31,012 bases of DNA from Butyricicoccus_A sp963620595 (GCA_963620595.1 CAVFAY010000031.1:1-31012), one strand, 5' to 3'; positions 7,712 through 16,735 are shown, counted from the first letter of the stretch. Made by a program: numbers and translations. Notes: generated from the letters alone by a model not told the origin.

Positions 7712-10423
7712 TCAAATCTCCCTTTCCGCACTCTTTTTGGGTGCTGTCTTTTTGTGTTCGGCCTTGGGCTGGCTTTTCAGCTGCTCCATGACGGACTTTT
7801 TCTTTTCCCGTTCCTCCCGATGGGCAGCGGCAGCCAGATCCATCAGGGAAATGGGCTGACCGCTGCGGACCTGCTGTTCCAGATCTGCCACCGTAGGCTC
7901 TTTTGCGCCATTGTTGATGATACCGTCGATCATGCCGTAATCGTCCTCCATGGCCATCTCCGCATTTTTCAGCGGATTTTCCGGCAGGAATCCGGGGATC
8001 TGGGTAAAACCAACACTGTCACAGTAATGACAGGATACCTTACCATCCTGCTTGATCGCAACGATGTCACTGACACTCATAGAAGGACTGTGAAAATCCG
8101 CCGGTTTTTGCAGATTAAACTGCTCATATAGTTTTTCCAGCTGCTCCGGCACAGTGCAAGACTCACTCAACGGAGCAGTGTAGATGAGGTCATAATTACT
8201 GCGGTCTATGGAAATGGCATGGGACTTTAACCAGTCCAAATTCATAAAGCGCACATTCTGCGGATCGTCACGACTCACCTGATAGATGGCAAAGCAATCT
8301 CTGTTCTGAGCGAGAAATGCTTGTTCCCGTTCCTGCTGATGTTCCTGACGCTCCATGACCTTTTCGTGGAACTGAGGGCTTTTCTCCCATTCCTCACGGT
8401 CCACACCGAAAAGTCCGCCATGATCCATGATTTCCTGCGAGTCAAATACCATACTCTCCGTATTGTCCTCATGCAGCACATAGACAGTCAAACCAGCGGC
8501 ATCCAGTTCCAGCGCCCGTTCTCTGGTGACAGGGAGCATCCCATCATAGAAGTAGCCGTATTCCTGCATATCCGGTGCAGATACCTGCTCATCAGGCATA
8601 GGGTATTCATCCAGCGTCTGCTCTTGTGCTTCCGGCAGCTGAGAAGAAGCAGTCATCTGACTGACCTCTGCCTGCATCTGCTGATAGGCAGCATCCTGCA
8701 AGGTTTCAATCATAGACAGGGGCGCATACTTTACTGAATCGCTGCTCAAATCGTTATCATCACAAATCTGGAGAGCTGCCTTCATGCAGGAAAGCTCCGG
8801 CATATCCAGCTGACCACCATCCAGTTCTTTCATGGATGCGGAATCGTAAAGGGTATAGTCCCAGCCGCTGTCACAGGGCTGGATATGAAGATAGGTGGCA
8901 TTGTCGATCAGAAACAATGCCTCCTGCTGGTTGGCGTCCGCCCCCAGCACTTCCATTGCCGGCATTGCCGCAGCCAGTTCCTTTACTGCTTTTTGCACCA
9001 GAGGATTATCACGGTAATAGTCGATTGCCTGGATGGTGTCCAGATCAATGGTATGGCCGGTCAAAATCGGAAAAGGTCCTTCATAGTCGCTTCCGTCTTT
9101 CAGCTCAAAACCAATACCCTTGATCCCGTTCATTCGCTCTGCCGGAATCTCCTGATAAATGCGGATTGCTTCCTCCAAAGACAGGTTATCGTGGTATTCT
9201 CCGAGGTTTGGAAATTCCATGCACTCTGCTACATAGTAGGTCAGATCGCCGGTCTGCTGTCTATCAGATACCTTAGCGGCATCTTCTGGCTGCTCTATCG
9301 GGGCGGGTTCCGGCTCTACCTTTGCATGAGGGTCGATTCCGCGCTCTTTGCAGATTTCCTTATAGTGGCGCTCAATGTCGGAGATCAAAGTGCCGGAGGT
9401 TTTGTTGATGGTCTCCAAACTGGCTCTCAGTTCTTTCAGCTCCTTGCCCTGACTCCAACTGGCAATATAGCCAAAGCTGTTTTCTCCTGTCTCAATTCCA
9501 AAATATTTGCAGACTGCATAGGAGATGCTTTCAGCCTCCACTTCTTCCGTGTGACGATTTTTGATTGCTTGTTTTTCTGCGGTTGCATCTTCCTCGACTG
9601 CAAGACGCCATTCAAACTGATTTTCGTCCACATAGCGCCAATCCATATCAGAAGCAAACTGTTCGGCTTCTTTTTCTGTGGCAAAATCCAGCTTGAAATC
9701 ATGCTTGGTTCCACCTTCACTCTCCTGCACAACCTTCCATGACGGTAGCATTTCATATTTTTTAGGGTCATGAAGCTTGCTGTGGGCAATCTCATGTACT
9801 GTGGCTGAAACCGTCTGCACCTCACTCATGCCCTGACGAATGGCAATTTTCTGATGATCAGCAGAAAAATAGCCGTCCGTATCGGCAGCCATTGCTTCAA
9901 AAGTAATCGGCACCGGTGCGCTGCGGCGCAGGGCCTCCATGAATGCCTCATAATTTGGCACATTGCCGGAAAGGGATGATGCAAGCTCAGGCAAAGGTTT
10001 CCCGTCAGTCTGACTCACATCAAAGACCTTGACAGGGCGGAACATGGGAATCTCGATTTCTTTTTCCTCTGTAACGATCTTTCCGTCTTTATCCAAAATC
10101 GGAGCCTTGGTATCCGGGTCCAGCTTCTGCTCCTCGATTTTCTTCTTATACGGTGTCGGGGCAATGATAGTAATGCCATGCTCGCCCTTTTTTACATGAC
10201 GCTCAAACTGGTCTTTCCACTTATTGTATCCGGCTACCAAAGTGGCATCCGGCTTCTGCATATAGATGAGCATGGTGTTGTTTACCGAATAGCGGTGAAA
10301 TCGAGACATGACGGACAGATAGCGCATATACTTTTCGCTTTCAAACAGTTCTTTGATGCCCTGCTCGATGCCATCTGTGATTTCCCTTAGCCGTTCTCGG
10401 TTGGTGGGTTTATTCTCAGCCAT
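7712..10423 (-). CDS. Probable internal-start product: ArdC-like/YodL protein alone
   Basis: An ATG at 10423 inside the 1094-residue frame is preceded by AAAGGAG (10434-10440), with a 10-base spacer. Product 903 residues, beginning MAENKPTNRERLREITDGI, which is how stand-alone ArdC/YodL proteins of related elements begin. I infer that two proteins are made: the full-length fusion and this shorter form. The binding site is visible; use of it is not proven. Confidence 0.55.
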   Translation of the reverse strand: MAENKPTNRERLREITDGIEQGIKELFESEKYMRYLSVMSRFHRYSVNNTMLIYMQKPDATLVAGYNKWKDQFERHVKKGEHGITIIAPTPYKKKIEEQKLDPDTKAPILDKDGKIVTEEKEIEIPMFRPVKVFDVSQTDGKPLPELASSLSGNVPNYEAFMEALRRSAPVPITFEAMAADTDGYFSADHQKIAIRQGMSEVQTVSATVHEIAHSKLHDPKKYEMLPSWKVVQESEGGTKHDFKLDFATEKEAEQFASDMDWRYVDENQFEWRLAVEEDATAEKQAIKNRHTEEVEAESISYAVCKYFGIETGENSFGYIASWSQGKELKELRASLETINKTSGTLISDIERHYKEICKERGIDPHAKVEPEPAPIEQPEDAAKVSDRQQTGDLTYYVAECMEFPNLGEYHDNLSLEEAIRIYQEIPAERMNGIKGIGFELKDGSDYEGPFPILTGHTIDLDTIQAIDYYRDNPLVQKAVKELAAAMPAMEVLGADANQQEALFLIDNATYLHIQPCDSGWDYTLYDSASMKELDGGQLDMPELSCMKAALQICDDNDLSSDSVKYAPLSMIETLQDAAYQQMQAEVSQMTASSQLPEAQEQTLDEYPMPDEQVSAPDMQEYGYFYDGMLPVTRERALELDAAGLTVYVLHEDNTESMVFDSQEIMDHGGLFGVDREEWEKSPQFHEKVMERQEHQQEREQAFLAQNRDCFAIYQVSRDDPQNVRFMNLDWLKSHAISIDRSNYDLIYTAPLSESCTVPEQLEKLYEQFNLQKPADFHSPSMSVSDIVAIKQDGKVSCHYCDSVGFTQIPGFLPENPLKNAEMAMEDDYGMIDGIINNGAKEPTVADLEQQVRSGQPISLMDLAAAAHREEREKKKSVMEQLKSQPKAEHKKTAPKKSAEREI

Positions 10424-10996
10424 GATTTTCAATCTCCTTTCCAAGTGTGTGATTTCTGCTGTGTGTTCTGCAATCCACGCCTTTTGTTCTTCTTCACTTT
10501 CATAAAGAAAAAGGTCCAACAGGTATTCCACATAGGCTTTCTTCTGGATTGCTTCCACAAAGCGGGGGTGCGGTTCTTCCTCCGGTGTCCTGGGAGAACG
10601 GTCGGCTTCCCATTTTTTCAGCAGATAGTAGTAATCGGACAGTACGCGATAACAGCGCTGTCGATCTTCCCGAAACTTCTGTGCCTCGGTTTTTTGCCGG
10701 ACATATCTCCTGCGAGGCGGAGCCTGGCTGTCATAGATCAGGCCAAAGTCCTGTGCCAGTTTCTCCGCCGCTTCTTTTGGGGAGAGGTTAAAGAGCTTTG
10801 CGGTAAAGTCGATCACATCCCCATCTGCACCGCAGCCAAAGCAGTGGAACCGCTGGTCTACCTTCATGCTGGGGTTCTTATCATCGTGAAAGGGACAGCA
10901 GGCCATACCATTTTGTTTGACCTCGATCCCATAAAACGCTGCCGCTTCTCTGGTGCTGACCGACTGCTTGACCGCTTCAAATACATTCTCTGCCAT
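7712..10996 (-). CDS. CHC2 zinc-finger + ArdC-like zincin + DUF4316/YodL polyprotein
   Basis: 1094 residues. Residues 1-70 hold a primase-type CHC2 zinc finger (C34, H37, C52, C55), found in DNA primases. From residue 192 (MAENKP) comes an ArdC-like antirestriction region with a metal site, HEIAH at 401-405 and a later glutamate motif EVEAES near 484, with an unusual Lys/Glu/Asp-rich insert between them. Then follow an LPD-type domain (YYVAECMEFPNLGEYH), a DUF4316-like stretch (YGYFYDGMLPVTRERALEL) and a C-terminal YodL-like region (SNYDLIYTAPL; SMSVSDIVAI; DSVGFTQIPGF). In related elements the zinc-finger protein and the ArdC/YodL protein are, from memory, separate neighbouring genes; here one frame covers both. 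It follows the 11003 gene by 6 bases. Likely role: antirestriction or DNA processing in the recipient (inference). Confidence 0.85.
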   Translation of the reverse strand: MAENVFEAVKQSVSTREAAAFYGIEVKQNGMACCPFHDDKNPSMKVDQRFHCFGCGADGDVIDFTAKLFNLSPKEAAEKLAQDFGLIYDSQAPPRRRYVRQKTEAQKFREDRQRCYRVLSDYYYLLKKWEADRSPRTPEEEPHPRFVEAIQKKAYVEYLLDLFLYESEEEQKAWIAEHTAEITHLERRLKIMAENKPTNRERLREITDGIEQGIKELFESEKYMRYLSVMSRFHRYSVNNTMLIYMQKPDATLVAGYNKWKDQFERHVKKGEHGITIIAPTPYKKKIEEQKLDPDTKAPILDKDGKIVTEEKEIEIPMFRPVKVFDVSQTDGKPLPELASSLSGNVPNYEAFMEALRRSAPVPITFEAMAADTDGYFSADHQKIAIRQGMSEVQTVSATVHEIAHSKLHDPKKYEMLPSWKVVQESEGGTKHDFKLDFATEKEAEQFASDMDWRYVDENQFEWRLAVEEDATAEKQAIKNRHTEEVEAESISYAVCKYFGIETGENSFGYIASWSQGKELKELRASLETINKTSGTLISDIERHYKEICKERGIDPHAKVEPEPAPIEQPEDAAKVSDRQQTGDLTYYVAECMEFPNLGEYHDNLSLEEAIRIYQEIPAERMNGIKGIGFELKDGSDYEGPFPILTGHTIDLDTIQAIDYYRDNPLVQKAVKELAAAMPAMEVLGADANQQEALFLIDNATYLHIQPCDSGWDYTLYDSASMKELDGGQLDMPELSCMKAALQICDDNDLSSDSVKYAPLSMIETLQDAAYQQMQAEVSQMTASSQLPEAQEQTLDEYPMPDEQVSAPDMQEYGYFYDGMLPVTRERALELDAAGLTVYVLHEDNTESMVFDSQEIMDHGGLFGVDREEWEKSPQFHEKVMERQEHQQEREQAFLAQNRDCFAIYQVSRDDPQNVRFMNLDWLKSHAISIDRSNYDLIYTAPLSESCTVPEQLEKLYEQFNLQKPADFHSPSMSVSDIVAIKQDGKVSCHYCDSVGFTQIPGFLPENPLKNAEMAMEDDYGMIDGIINNGAKEPTVADLEQQVRSGQPISLMDLAAAAHREEREKKKSVMEQLKSQPKAEHKKTAPKKSAEREI

Positions 10997-11002
10997 GTGC
11001 CT

Positions 11003-11281
11003 TTAACTGCCGAACTTTTTTACAGGGGGCTGGTATCCGGCGGCTTTCGCCCGTTCACTGGCAGCTTTGCGGCGCTCGGCGCTGTATGGCTCCCGGACTG
11101 ATACACACCGCTTGGGGACGGTAAAGTTATGGGCGTCCTTTCGGGTGATCTGGTCGGGGTGCTTTTTTGCCAGCAGTTCCAGCTTCTCCATCAGACGGGG
11201 ATCGTGGGTGTAGACCTCAGCCATTGGTTCTGCCTGGTTATAGAGGAGAATGGTTTCCCGTTCCACTAAAGAGAGCTTCAT
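11003..11281 (-). CDS. Small conserved ICE protein of unknown function
   Basis: 92 residues starting MKLSLVERETILLYNQAEPMAEV, basic at the C-terminus (RRKAASERAKAAGYQPP). Its ATG overlaps the topB stop as ATGA (11278-11281), so translation is coupled to topB. This protein type recurs between topB and the CHC2 gene in Tn1549-like elements, but I do not know a function. No cysteine cluster, signal peptide or membrane segment is seen. The basic tail could bind nucleic acid, which is a guess. Confidence 0.75.
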   Translation of the reverse strand: MKLSLVERETILLYNQAEPMAEVYTHDPRLMEKLELLAKKHPDQITRKDAHNFTVPKRCVSVREPYSAERRKAASERAKAAGYQPPVKKFGS

Positions 11282-13386
11282 CGTCCGCCTCCTTTCCGCT
11301 GGTCAAATTCCAGCTTGAAGTTGGCATACTGTCCATCGTCCTCCAAAACCACAGTGGCATCGTAGGTCTTGCCTGTTTTCTCCGAATATAGCCCCGTCAC
11401 ACGGACACGGCCATCGTTCAGCAGCGCAGACACCACAGCCTTGGTCGGCTGTTTTTTCTTGGCAGCCCACCATTTGTTGTTTTTCCAGATTGCAAATCTG
11501 CAAGAATCATTCTGACAGAAGAAGCCTTTTTGCAGTTCTGCAACTTCACCACCGCAGCGAGGGCATTTGCCCACCACCTCACGGGGCGGAGTGAACAGGT
11601 ACTCAGTTCCCTTGATGACCTGATAAGTCCCCACCAGATCTTTCAGCATGGTGCTAATCCCGTCCAAAAACTCCTCCGGGGCAAGCTGCCCGCGCTCGAT
11701 CTCGCCCAGGCGGTACTCCCACTCGGCAGTCAAAAGCGGCGATTGCAGCTGTTCCGGCAAGACTGTGATAAGGGAAACTGCATCATGGGAAGGAAGAAGC
11801 TGCACCGTTTTTCTGTTCTTTTTTCGTTCCAGAAAACCGGCAGATACCAGCTTTTCCAAAATACCGGCACGGGTGGCCGGTGTCCCCAGTCCCTTTCGTT
11901 CGGCATCCTCCGGCATATCCTCTTTTCCGGCAGTCTCCATCGCGGACAATAAGGTGTCCTCCGTAAAGTGCTGAGGCGGACTGCTTTTGCCTTCTTTGAC
12001 GATTGCCGCAGCAACCGAAAGGGTCTGTCCTTCGGTCAGCTCCGGCAGGGCTTTCTCTGCGCCCTCTTTTTTTGGCTCTGCATCCTTCATTTTGGCACGG
12101 TAAGCGTCCTCCAGTGCTTTCCATCCGGGATGCTTCACCGTTTTTCCTTTGGCGGTAAACTCCCTACCGGCACACGCTGCAATCACAACGGTTTCCGAAT
12201 AGATATAGGGCTGGGCTACGGCGCACAATAGGCGCAGGGCCACCAACTCCAGCACCGCTTTTTCTCCCGCTGGAAGTGCAGAAAGGTCTGCATCCTTGAG
12301 ATTTCTGGTAGGGATTACTGCGTGATGGTCGGTTACTTTCTTATCGTTGATGACCGTATGCGGATCACAGGTAATGGCGATCCCTTGGCGAAACGGCATA
12401 GCATTGGCAACCAGATTCACCAACACCGGCAGGCTGTCTGCCATATCGCCGGTCAGATAGCGGCTGTCAGTACGGGGATAGGTGCAGAGCTTCTTTTCAT
12501 ACAGGCTTTGCAGATAGTCCAGGGTCTGCTGGGCTGTAAATCCAAGCAGGCGGTTGGCATCTCTTTGCAGAGTAGTCAGGTCATAGAGGGCAGGCGGCTT
12601 TTCGGACTTTTCCTTGCACTCCACCTTTTGGATTGTGACATTTGCACCCTGACAGGCTTCTTTCAGCTGCTCAGCAGCAACCGTATCCGCCATGCGCTCC
12701 CCGGATACAGTAAGACCGGGCAGCTCCAGCGCCACGGTATAAAAGGGAACCGGCTTAAAGGTGTCGATCTCAGCTTCTCGCTGAACAATAAGCGCCAGCG
12801 TCGGGGACATCACGCGCCCGATGTTGAGGGTTCGGTGATACAGCACGGAAAAAAGCCTTGTCGCATTGATCCCCACCAGCCAGTCGGCCTTGGCACGGCA
12901 GAGGGCAGCATCCCGAAGTCCGTCATAGTCCGCACCGGGGCGCAGGTTTGCAAAGCCTTCCCTTATGGCGGAGTCCTCCATCGAAGAAATCCAGAGCCTT
13001 TTCATCGGCTTCTTGCAACCTGCCAGCTCATAGACGCTACGGAAGATCATCTCGCCCTCGCGTCCGGCATCACAGGCATTTACCACTTCCGTCACATCCG
13101 GGGCATTCATCAGCTTTTTGAGAATATCAAACTGCTTTTTCTTATCTTTTCCCACCACCATCTGCCAATGTTCCAGCAGGATAGGCAGATCATCATATCG
13201 CCACTTGGCATACTTTGGGTCATAGCTGTCTGCATCTGCAAGACCGGCCAGGTGGCCCACGCACCAGCTGACACGCCAGCCGTTGCCCTCCAGATACCCG
13301 TCCTTACGGACGGTTGCGCCGATCACCGCCGCCAAACTCTGGGCAACTGATGGTTTTTCGGCAATTACCAATTTATGTTGAGCCAT
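11278..13386 (-). CDS. topB: DNA topoisomerase III (type IA), conjugative-element type
   Basis: 702 residues. It begins KLVIAEKPSVAQSLAAVIGA (toprim start), followed by the acidic toprim motif ACDAGREGE (104-112), the conserved TTLQRDANRLLGFTAQQTLDYLQ region and the catalytic tyrosine Y303 in LCTYPRTDSRYL. The C-terminus has a Cys4-type zinc ribbon (CPRCGGEV, CQNDSC). Type IA enzymes cut one strand through a 5' phosphotyrosine; ICE copies probably relax or decatenate element DNA during transfer. Start at ATG 13386 after GAGG; the first 14 bases overlap the Cys-rich gene and the stop overlaps the next gene. Confidence 0.95.
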   Translation of the reverse strand: MAQHKLVIAEKPSVAQSLAAVIGATVRKDGYLEGNGWRVSWCVGHLAGLADADSYDPKYAKWRYDDLPILLEHWQMVVGKDKKKQFDILKKLMNAPDVTEVVNACDAGREGEMIFRSVYELAGCKKPMKRLWISSMEDSAIREGFANLRPGADYDGLRDAALCRAKADWLVGINATRLFSVLYHRTLNIGRVMSPTLALIVQREAEIDTFKPVPFYTVALELPGLTVSGERMADTVAAEQLKEACQGANVTIQKVECKEKSEKPPALYDLTTLQRDANRLLGFTAQQTLDYLQSLYEKKLCTYPRTDSRYLTGDMADSLPVLVNLVANAMPFRQGIAITCDPHTVINDKKVTDHHAVIPTRNLKDADLSALPAGEKAVLELVALRLLCAVAQPYIYSETVVIAACAGREFTAKGKTVKHPGWKALEDAYRAKMKDAEPKKEGAEKALPELTEGQTLSVAAAIVKEGKSSPPQHFTEDTLLSAMETAGKEDMPEDAERKGLGTPATRAGILEKLVSAGFLERKKNRKTVQLLPSHDAVSLITVLPEQLQSPLLTAEWEYRLGEIERGQLAPEEFLDGISTMLKDLVGTYQVIKGTEYLFTPPREVVGKCPRCGGEVAELQKGFFCQNDSCRFAIWKNNKWWAAKKKQPTKAVVSALLNDGRVRVTGLYSEKTGKTYDATVVLEDDGQYANFKLEFDQRKGGGR

Positions 13387-13576
13387 GATGGTTCCTCCTC
13401 TCTTTGAGCCATCGGGACATTTCCCGGTGACAGATACCTACGCAGGGTCTTCCATAATTCCCGCAACCATAGCAGGGGTGGCTGTGGGGTAAAGAAGGAG
13501 GACGGGAAGTTTCCTTCCCGCCCTCCGGCCTGCGTGTCATCATGCGTTCATAGGGACTGTCTGTGAAACGGGTCAT
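13373..13576 (-). CDS. Small Cys-rich protein
   Basis: 67 residues with HPCYGCGNYGRPCVGICHREM, a C-x2-C-x6-C-x3-C-x-H cluster that could bind one zinc ion. The N-terminus is basic and Pro-rich. Its ATG overlaps the DUF4366 stop (ATGA, 13573-13576) and its 3' end overlaps the topB start by 14 bases, so it sits in a tightly coupled chain. Function unknown. It is short, but its position and coupling make it more likely real than chance. Confidence 0.65.
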   Translation of the reverse strand: MTRFTDSPYERMMTRRPEGGKETSRPPSLPHSHPCYGCGNYGRPCVGICHREMSRWLKERRNHHGST

Positions 13577-14337
13577 TTCACACTGTCCTCATCATCTTCT
13601 TCTGTGCTGCCCCCGTCAGCATCCGGTTCTTCCGACTCCTCATCCTCGGTTTCCCATTTCTCGGAATCTTCCTCGCCATAATCATAATCGTCCAGACTGT
13701 CATTGCCCTTGGTCTTAGGCTTATTCTTAACGAGCTTCAAGTAGGCAAATACGCCACCGCCACCAAGCAGAGCCAGCAAAAGGACCAGCGCAGCCGGGTT
13801 CAATCCGGCAGGCTTCTCTTTTTCCGGCTCCGATGTTTCTGCCGGAGGTTCCGGTGCTTTGCCCGTACATTTACTCTTATCAGTTGCACAGACCGGGCAG
13901 GCCGTATTGACTGCCCCTGCTTCACATTTTGTTGAACAGCTGCATACCGCAGGCATCTCTTCTTTGGGTTTTCCATCTTCCATCAGCGCCGCAAGGTCTG
14001 CATCGTCCACCTGATTCAGAAAGTGAACAGCAGTCTCCTTGTCCTCATTCGCCCTATCAATCAGGATGTAAAAGTAATTTCCAGCTTTGGTCGTAACAGT
14101 AATAAGCTGCTTATTGCCTCCAAAATCATCCACCAATGCCGCATTCCCCTCCGGTGTAAGTGCCGGTGCCGGTTCTGTTTCTTCCACAATCACATTGCTG
14201 TCATTGGTAGAATCCTCTGCCGGTGCCGCCGGAGCCTGTTCTGACCCCTGTGCGAAAGCAGGGATCGTAAAGCCAAATGCCACAACCATTGTCAGGCAAA
14301 GGGCGGAAAGTGTTTTGCAAATTCTTTTATTCTTCAT
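13573..14337 (-). CDS. DUF4366-type secreted/membrane protein
   Basis: 254 residues. An N-terminal signal peptide (hydrophobic stretch LSALCLTMVVAFGFTIPAFA, cleavage near AFA-Q), an extracellular domain with six cysteines (CSCSTKCE, TACPVC, SKC), a membrane segment near 175-200 (PAALVLLLALLGGGG) and a very acidic cytoplasmic tail. The layout fits DUF4366, which accompanies DUF4315 and the CHAP hydrolase in Tn1549-like transfer operons. Probably a surface part of the mating channel (inference). AGGAGG lies just ahead of ATG 14337 inside the previous gene, which it overlaps by 11 bases. Confidence 0.85.
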   Translation of the reverse strand: MKNKRICKTLSALCLTMVVAFGFTIPAFAQGSEQAPAAPAEDSTNDSNVIVEETEPAPALTPEGNAALVDDFGGNKQLITVTTKAGNYFYILIDRANEDKETAVHFLNQVDDADLAALMEDGKPKEEMPAVCSCSTKCEAGAVNTACPVCATDKSKCTGKAPEPPAETSEPEKEKPAGLNPAALVLLLALLGGGGVFAYLKLVKNKPKTKGNDSLDDYDYGEEDSEKWETEDEESEEPDADGGSTEEDDEDSVK

Positions 14338-14584
14338 AAGCGGTAACCTCCTGATTATTTGATTCCGACAGTGCTGTATCTCTGCCGTGGTTCATTCCAC
14401 CGGAAAGCATAGCGTTCAGCTGTGCTGGAGTCATGCGTAACGCACGAACCATCTGAACGATTTCCAGATTCTCTGCCTCCGTTTTCTGTGCTTCCAGGGT
14501 CTTGAGCTTTTCCTGATATTCCGCAATCTTCTCACGGGTTTTCTCAATTTCCTGGTCGATACGTTCAATTTTATTTTTTGCCAT
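14327..14584 (-). CDS. DUF4315 coiled-coil protein
   Basis: 85 residues. The first 50 form a charged heptad-like coiled coil (KIERIDQEIEKTREKIAEYQ), followed by a short motif, ALRMTPAQLNAMLSGG. This matches DUF4315, conserved between the CHAP hydrolase and DUF4366 in this ICE type. A GGAG site precedes ATG 14584. Its 3' end overlaps the DUF4366 start. Role unknown; an assembly factor is a guess. Confidence 0.85.
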   Translation of the reverse strand: MAKNKIERIDQEIEKTREKIAEYQEKLKTLEAQKTEAENLEIVQMVRALRMTPAQLNAMLSGGMNHGRDTALSESNNQEVTAYEE

Positions 14585-14612
14585 AACCGTTCACTCCTTT
14601 CCACAAAGTCTG

Positions 14613-16349
14613 TTACCAGTTCATCAGGCCGTAGCCCTTAATACTTTGATAATTCAGGTCATAACTTTTGATCTTGCAGGCATCGCCGGAATTTCCCTCC
14701 ACCGTATAAACACGGCTGCCATCCGTACCGATCACGATACCCACATGGTCTGCTGTCCCATCTAAATCCCAATCAAAGAAAATTGCATCTCCGGGAGCCA
14801 GATTGTTATAGCCTCTTGCACCCCATTGTCCATGAGACTGGAACCACGGAACACCCTGCCACTCACAGCCTGCAAAGCGCGGCTCACTTTTTCCAGCCTG
14901 GTTATAACACCAGGATACAAAGCAGGCGCACCACTCCACGCGGCTGTCAAAGCCATACCAGCTCCAATAAGGATAGCCGCCCACATTGCCGACCTGACGC
15001 TTGGCCAGCTCCACCAACTGCGGATTTCCGGGACGGGTTCCATTTACAAACTGTACACCGGTCAAGTCCTCGGAATTGCTCATGTCAGGGGAACCACCGC
15101 CAAACAACAGCGGCTTATTGCCCATGGTCTGCCGGTAAACCTGATACATTTCCATCTGCTCCGGGGTCAGTAACTCCGACGCCACAGCGGAAATGGGCTT
15201 GCTGGTGAGTTTCACATTCAAAATGTAATACTCATAGGGGACTTCTTCTGAGGTGGTCTCGCCGGTCTCCGGGTCGGTGGAGGTCTCCGTGCGGTAGCGA
15301 ATCTCCACTTTCTCAGTAAGCGTCAGCTGATACTGTGCTGCAAACACACGCGCCAGCTCTGCCTGAGCGCTCTGCTGGGTGTAACCTTGCAAGACGGCAG
15401 ACAGAAATGCTGCCAGTTCATGAGGGTCATGACCGATCATACCAAGGTCATAGCGATACTCGTCATACCCTGGGTGGCTGCTTTCAATGTTGTCGATTTC
15501 CTCCTGCAACTGGACTTCTCTGGCTGCATAATCTGCCTCCACTGCCAGCATTTCCGGGTCATCCGACGGATAAGTGGTGCCGGAGAGAACGGAACCGATG
15601 CTCTGCGCCATCATGGAGCAGGAGGACATGGTATTCATCAGCATACAGGTAATGAGGAACAAAACCCCTGCCATCAGGAAACCCTTCTTGTGGCGCATGA
15701 CGAACGCCCCTGCCTGCTGTGCCTTTTCTTTTACCGTCCTTGCGGCTTTTCCGGTTTTGGACGCAGCCTGGGCGGTATTTCCGGCAGTCTGACCGGCGTG
15801 TTTGGCGGCGGCATACTGCCTTTTGATGGCCTGCTTTTGCTGCCAGCGGGAAAGCGGATTGCTGGCAAACTGAGGATTTTCCTGCAGAGATTTCTGGTAC
15901 AGAACATTTACATTTGCCTTTTCCAGTTGGCGCTCTGCCTGTGCTGCTTTGCGGTACGGCTTCAGCTTGTGGCTGCGATAGCCCTCCCGCACCAGATAAG
16001 CGCCGGTCTCCACCGCTTCCTCGGACTTATGGGCGCTTTCCACGCCCACATTGTCCTGCTCTGTTTCCCGGATCTCTTTGTGGAGCTTGCCCACGACCAG
16101 ATGGACGGGAGCTTCCCTGACTCCTTGAGAAACTTTGGAAGGTGGCTTTTTCTTGTCCTCAAAGGTCAGCTTCGAGGTCTTTTTTCCGGTATCCGGGTCA
16201 ATGACCGTCTGCCTGACCTTTTTCTTTGGGATATTGGCCTGCGCCTTATCTGCTCTGGCCGCAGCTTTCTCCGCTTTACGGATCGGCTTTTCCAGTGCAG
16301 GCTCCGACCGTTCCTCATCAGTAAAGCGCAGGCGCGGCTCCTTATTCAA
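14613..16349 (-). CDS. Membrane-anchored CHAP-domain peptidoglycan hydrolase of the T4SS
   Basis: 578 residues. A long basic cytoplasmic N-terminus (1-215), one membrane segment (about 220-245, GFLMAGVLFLITCMLMN), an extracellular VirB8- or lysozyme-like middle part with coiled segments (270-430), and a C-terminal CHAP domain (440-578). Catalytic residues visible: C474 in WCACFVSWC, H535 in DHVGIV and E551/N553 in VEGN. CHAP enzymes cut peptide cross-links, here probably opening the wall for the mating channel. The start is TTG at 16349, with GGGAG 6 bases upstream; it overlaps the DUF3851 end by 8 bases. Confidence 0.9.
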   Translation of the reverse strand: MNKEPRLRFTDEERSEPALEKPIRKAEKAAARADKAQANIPKKKVRQTVIDPDTGKKTSKLTFEDKKKPPSKVSQGVREAPVHLVVGKLHKEIRETEQDNVGVESAHKSEEAVETGAYLVREGYRSHKLKPYRKAAQAERQLEKANVNVLYQKSLQENPQFASNPLSRWQQKQAIKRQYAAAKHAGQTAGNTAQAASKTGKAARTVKEKAQQAGAFVMRHKKGFLMAGVLFLITCMLMNTMSSCSMMAQSIGSVLSGTTYPSDDPEMLAVEADYAAREVQLQEEIDNIESSHPGYDEYRYDLGMIGHDPHELAAFLSAVLQGYTQQSAQAELARVFAAQYQLTLTEKVEIRYRTETSTDPETGETTSEEVPYEYYILNVKLTSKPISAVASELLTPEQMEMYQVYRQTMGNKPLLFGGGSPDMSNSEDLTGVQFVNGTRPGNPQLVELAKRQVGNVGGYPYWSWYGFDSRVEWCACFVSWCYNQAGKSEPRFAGCEWQGVPWFQSHGQWGARGYNNLAPGDAIFFDWDLDGTADHVGIVIGTDGSRVYTVEGNSGDACKIKSYDLNYQSIKGYGLMNW

Positions 16350-16704
16350 ACCATTCTCCCAGCATGAGGGAGGACATCATGTAGTGCAGCTCTGCATAAA
16401 TGGCCATTCCCACCGGATCGTTGAACATACAGCCGGACAGGTAGGCATAAAACTGTGCCACCACATCGGACAGGATCTTCGCTTCGGTTCCTTCCAGAAC
16501 CAGACCGCCCATACCTTCCTTAGCACGGATGACACTCCAGACCTCTGCCAGACGGAGCAGCCCCACCTGACCGGTCTCATTCAGTTCGGCTGCCTGATCT
16601 GCCGCCGTGCGGCACTCACTTACCGCATCGGCCATGACTGTAAGCAGCTGGCTGCGCTGGGCATTTACCGCCCTGTCAAAAAACATCAGCGGATTTTTAT
16701 TCAA
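16342..16704 (-). CDS. DUF3851 protein
   Basis: 120 residues, all-helical, with LNETGQVGLLRLAEVWSVIR typical of DUF3851, normally the gene directly after virB4. The start is TTG at 16704; an in-frame stop lies at 16717-16719, so no longer form is possible. No convincing ribosome binding site precedes it. Instead the TTG overlaps a TGA that would end the uninterrupted virB4 frame, so the gene probably relied on coupling to virB4. The IS110 insertion 28 bases upstream should break that coupling. Function unknown. Confidence 0.8.
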   Translation of the reverse strand: MNKNPLMFFDRAVNAQRSQLLTVMADAVSECRTAADQAAELNETGQVGLLRLAEVWSVIRAKEGMGGLVLEGTEAKILSDVVAQFYAYLSGCMFNDPVGMAIYAELHYMMSSLMLGEWFE

Positions 16705-16735
16705 AATGTTGGGGGTTCATCATCATTCATCCTCG

